Below are positions 63,968-64,000 of a stretch of 64,000 nt of DNA, piece by piece (positions within the stretch are counted from its first letter, which is position 1; each line of letters opens with the position of its first letter). The DNA comes from Pseudoalteromonas sp. H105 (GTDB lineage: Bacteria > Pseudomonadota > Gammaproteobacteria > Enterobacterales > Alteromonadaceae), in assembly GCF_001469215.1 (NCBI RefSeq), contig NZ_LOFH01000009.1, positions 1-64,000 of the forward strand, written 5' to 3'. The notes beneath the pieces were generated by a model, which was given only the letters and a program-made list of their open reading frames with translations, was not told the DNA's origin and did not search any database. The position numbers were made by a program, and so were the translations under genes.

Positions 63968-64000
63968 TTTCCGACAGCGAATTGGTAGTACCACAGCCAG

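Overview
The window reads as chromosome of a marine gammaproteobacterium, most likely Pseudoalteromonas or a close Alteromonadales relative. This is inferred from AT-rich DNA, the tmRNA tag ANDDNYSLAA, a motY-rnt pair as in Vibrio-type polar flagellar bacteria, a tyrP-type permease, and the orders ffh / rpsP-rimM-trmD-rplS, tyrA-pheA and smrB/prmB-aroC. No database search was possible, so genus level is inference.

Region by region. 1-6540 is the 3' part of a giant adhesin-like gene: tandem Ig/cadherin-like repeats, then a GlyGly-CTERM-type signal, then an outer-membrane barrel. 6687-14592 is mostly core or common genes (efpL, a GGDEF-EAL protein, an insulinase-type protease, sixA, a RidA-family gene, a YgfF-like SDR). 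14827-20330 is a two-gene accessory operon: a 2TM-Rossmann-RyR-SLOG protein followed 2 bases later by a TIR-TM-propeller protein. 20416-44685 returns to core functions: an AEC carrier, smrB, prmB, aroC, a MscS channel, a CorC/HlyC protein, ypjD, ffh, the rpsP operon, a MYG1 homologue, tyrA, pheA with a readable Phe attenuator, a second GGDEF-EAL protein, tyrP, a DMT exporter, motY, rnt and a FapA-like gene. Two related MITE-like repeats lie at 25098-25356 and 38412-38648.

From the tmRNA gene (44958-45314) to the window end is a genomic island. It has a P4-type integrase next to the tmRNA 3' end, an AlpA-like regulator, a phage-type replication initiator, and a TerB-like gene. Fossils of an excisionase-like gene and an Mrr-type nuclease follow. 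A same-strand defence cluster comes next: hsdM-hsdS-hsdR, a Kiwa-like kwaA-kwaB pair, then darT-darG. Three poorly characterised genes end the window, with a degenerate match to the tmRNA 3' end at 63950-63967 that may be a right attachment remnant.

How the genes work together. The TIR/RyR-SLOG pair has the logic of a nucleotide-signalling defence system: the TIR protein keeps its catalytic-type Glu and could make an NAD-derived signal, and the membrane partner carries two candidate ligand-sensing modules. It is not the published Thoeris architecture and is the best candidate here for an undescribed system. In the island, restriction, a membrane-associated Kiwa-like module and a DNA ADP-ribosylating toxin/antitoxin form a layered defence unit, with kwaB and darT overlapping by 4 bases. 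tyrA, pheA and tyrP form an aromatic amino acid group with attenuation and TyrR-like sites visible in the DNA.
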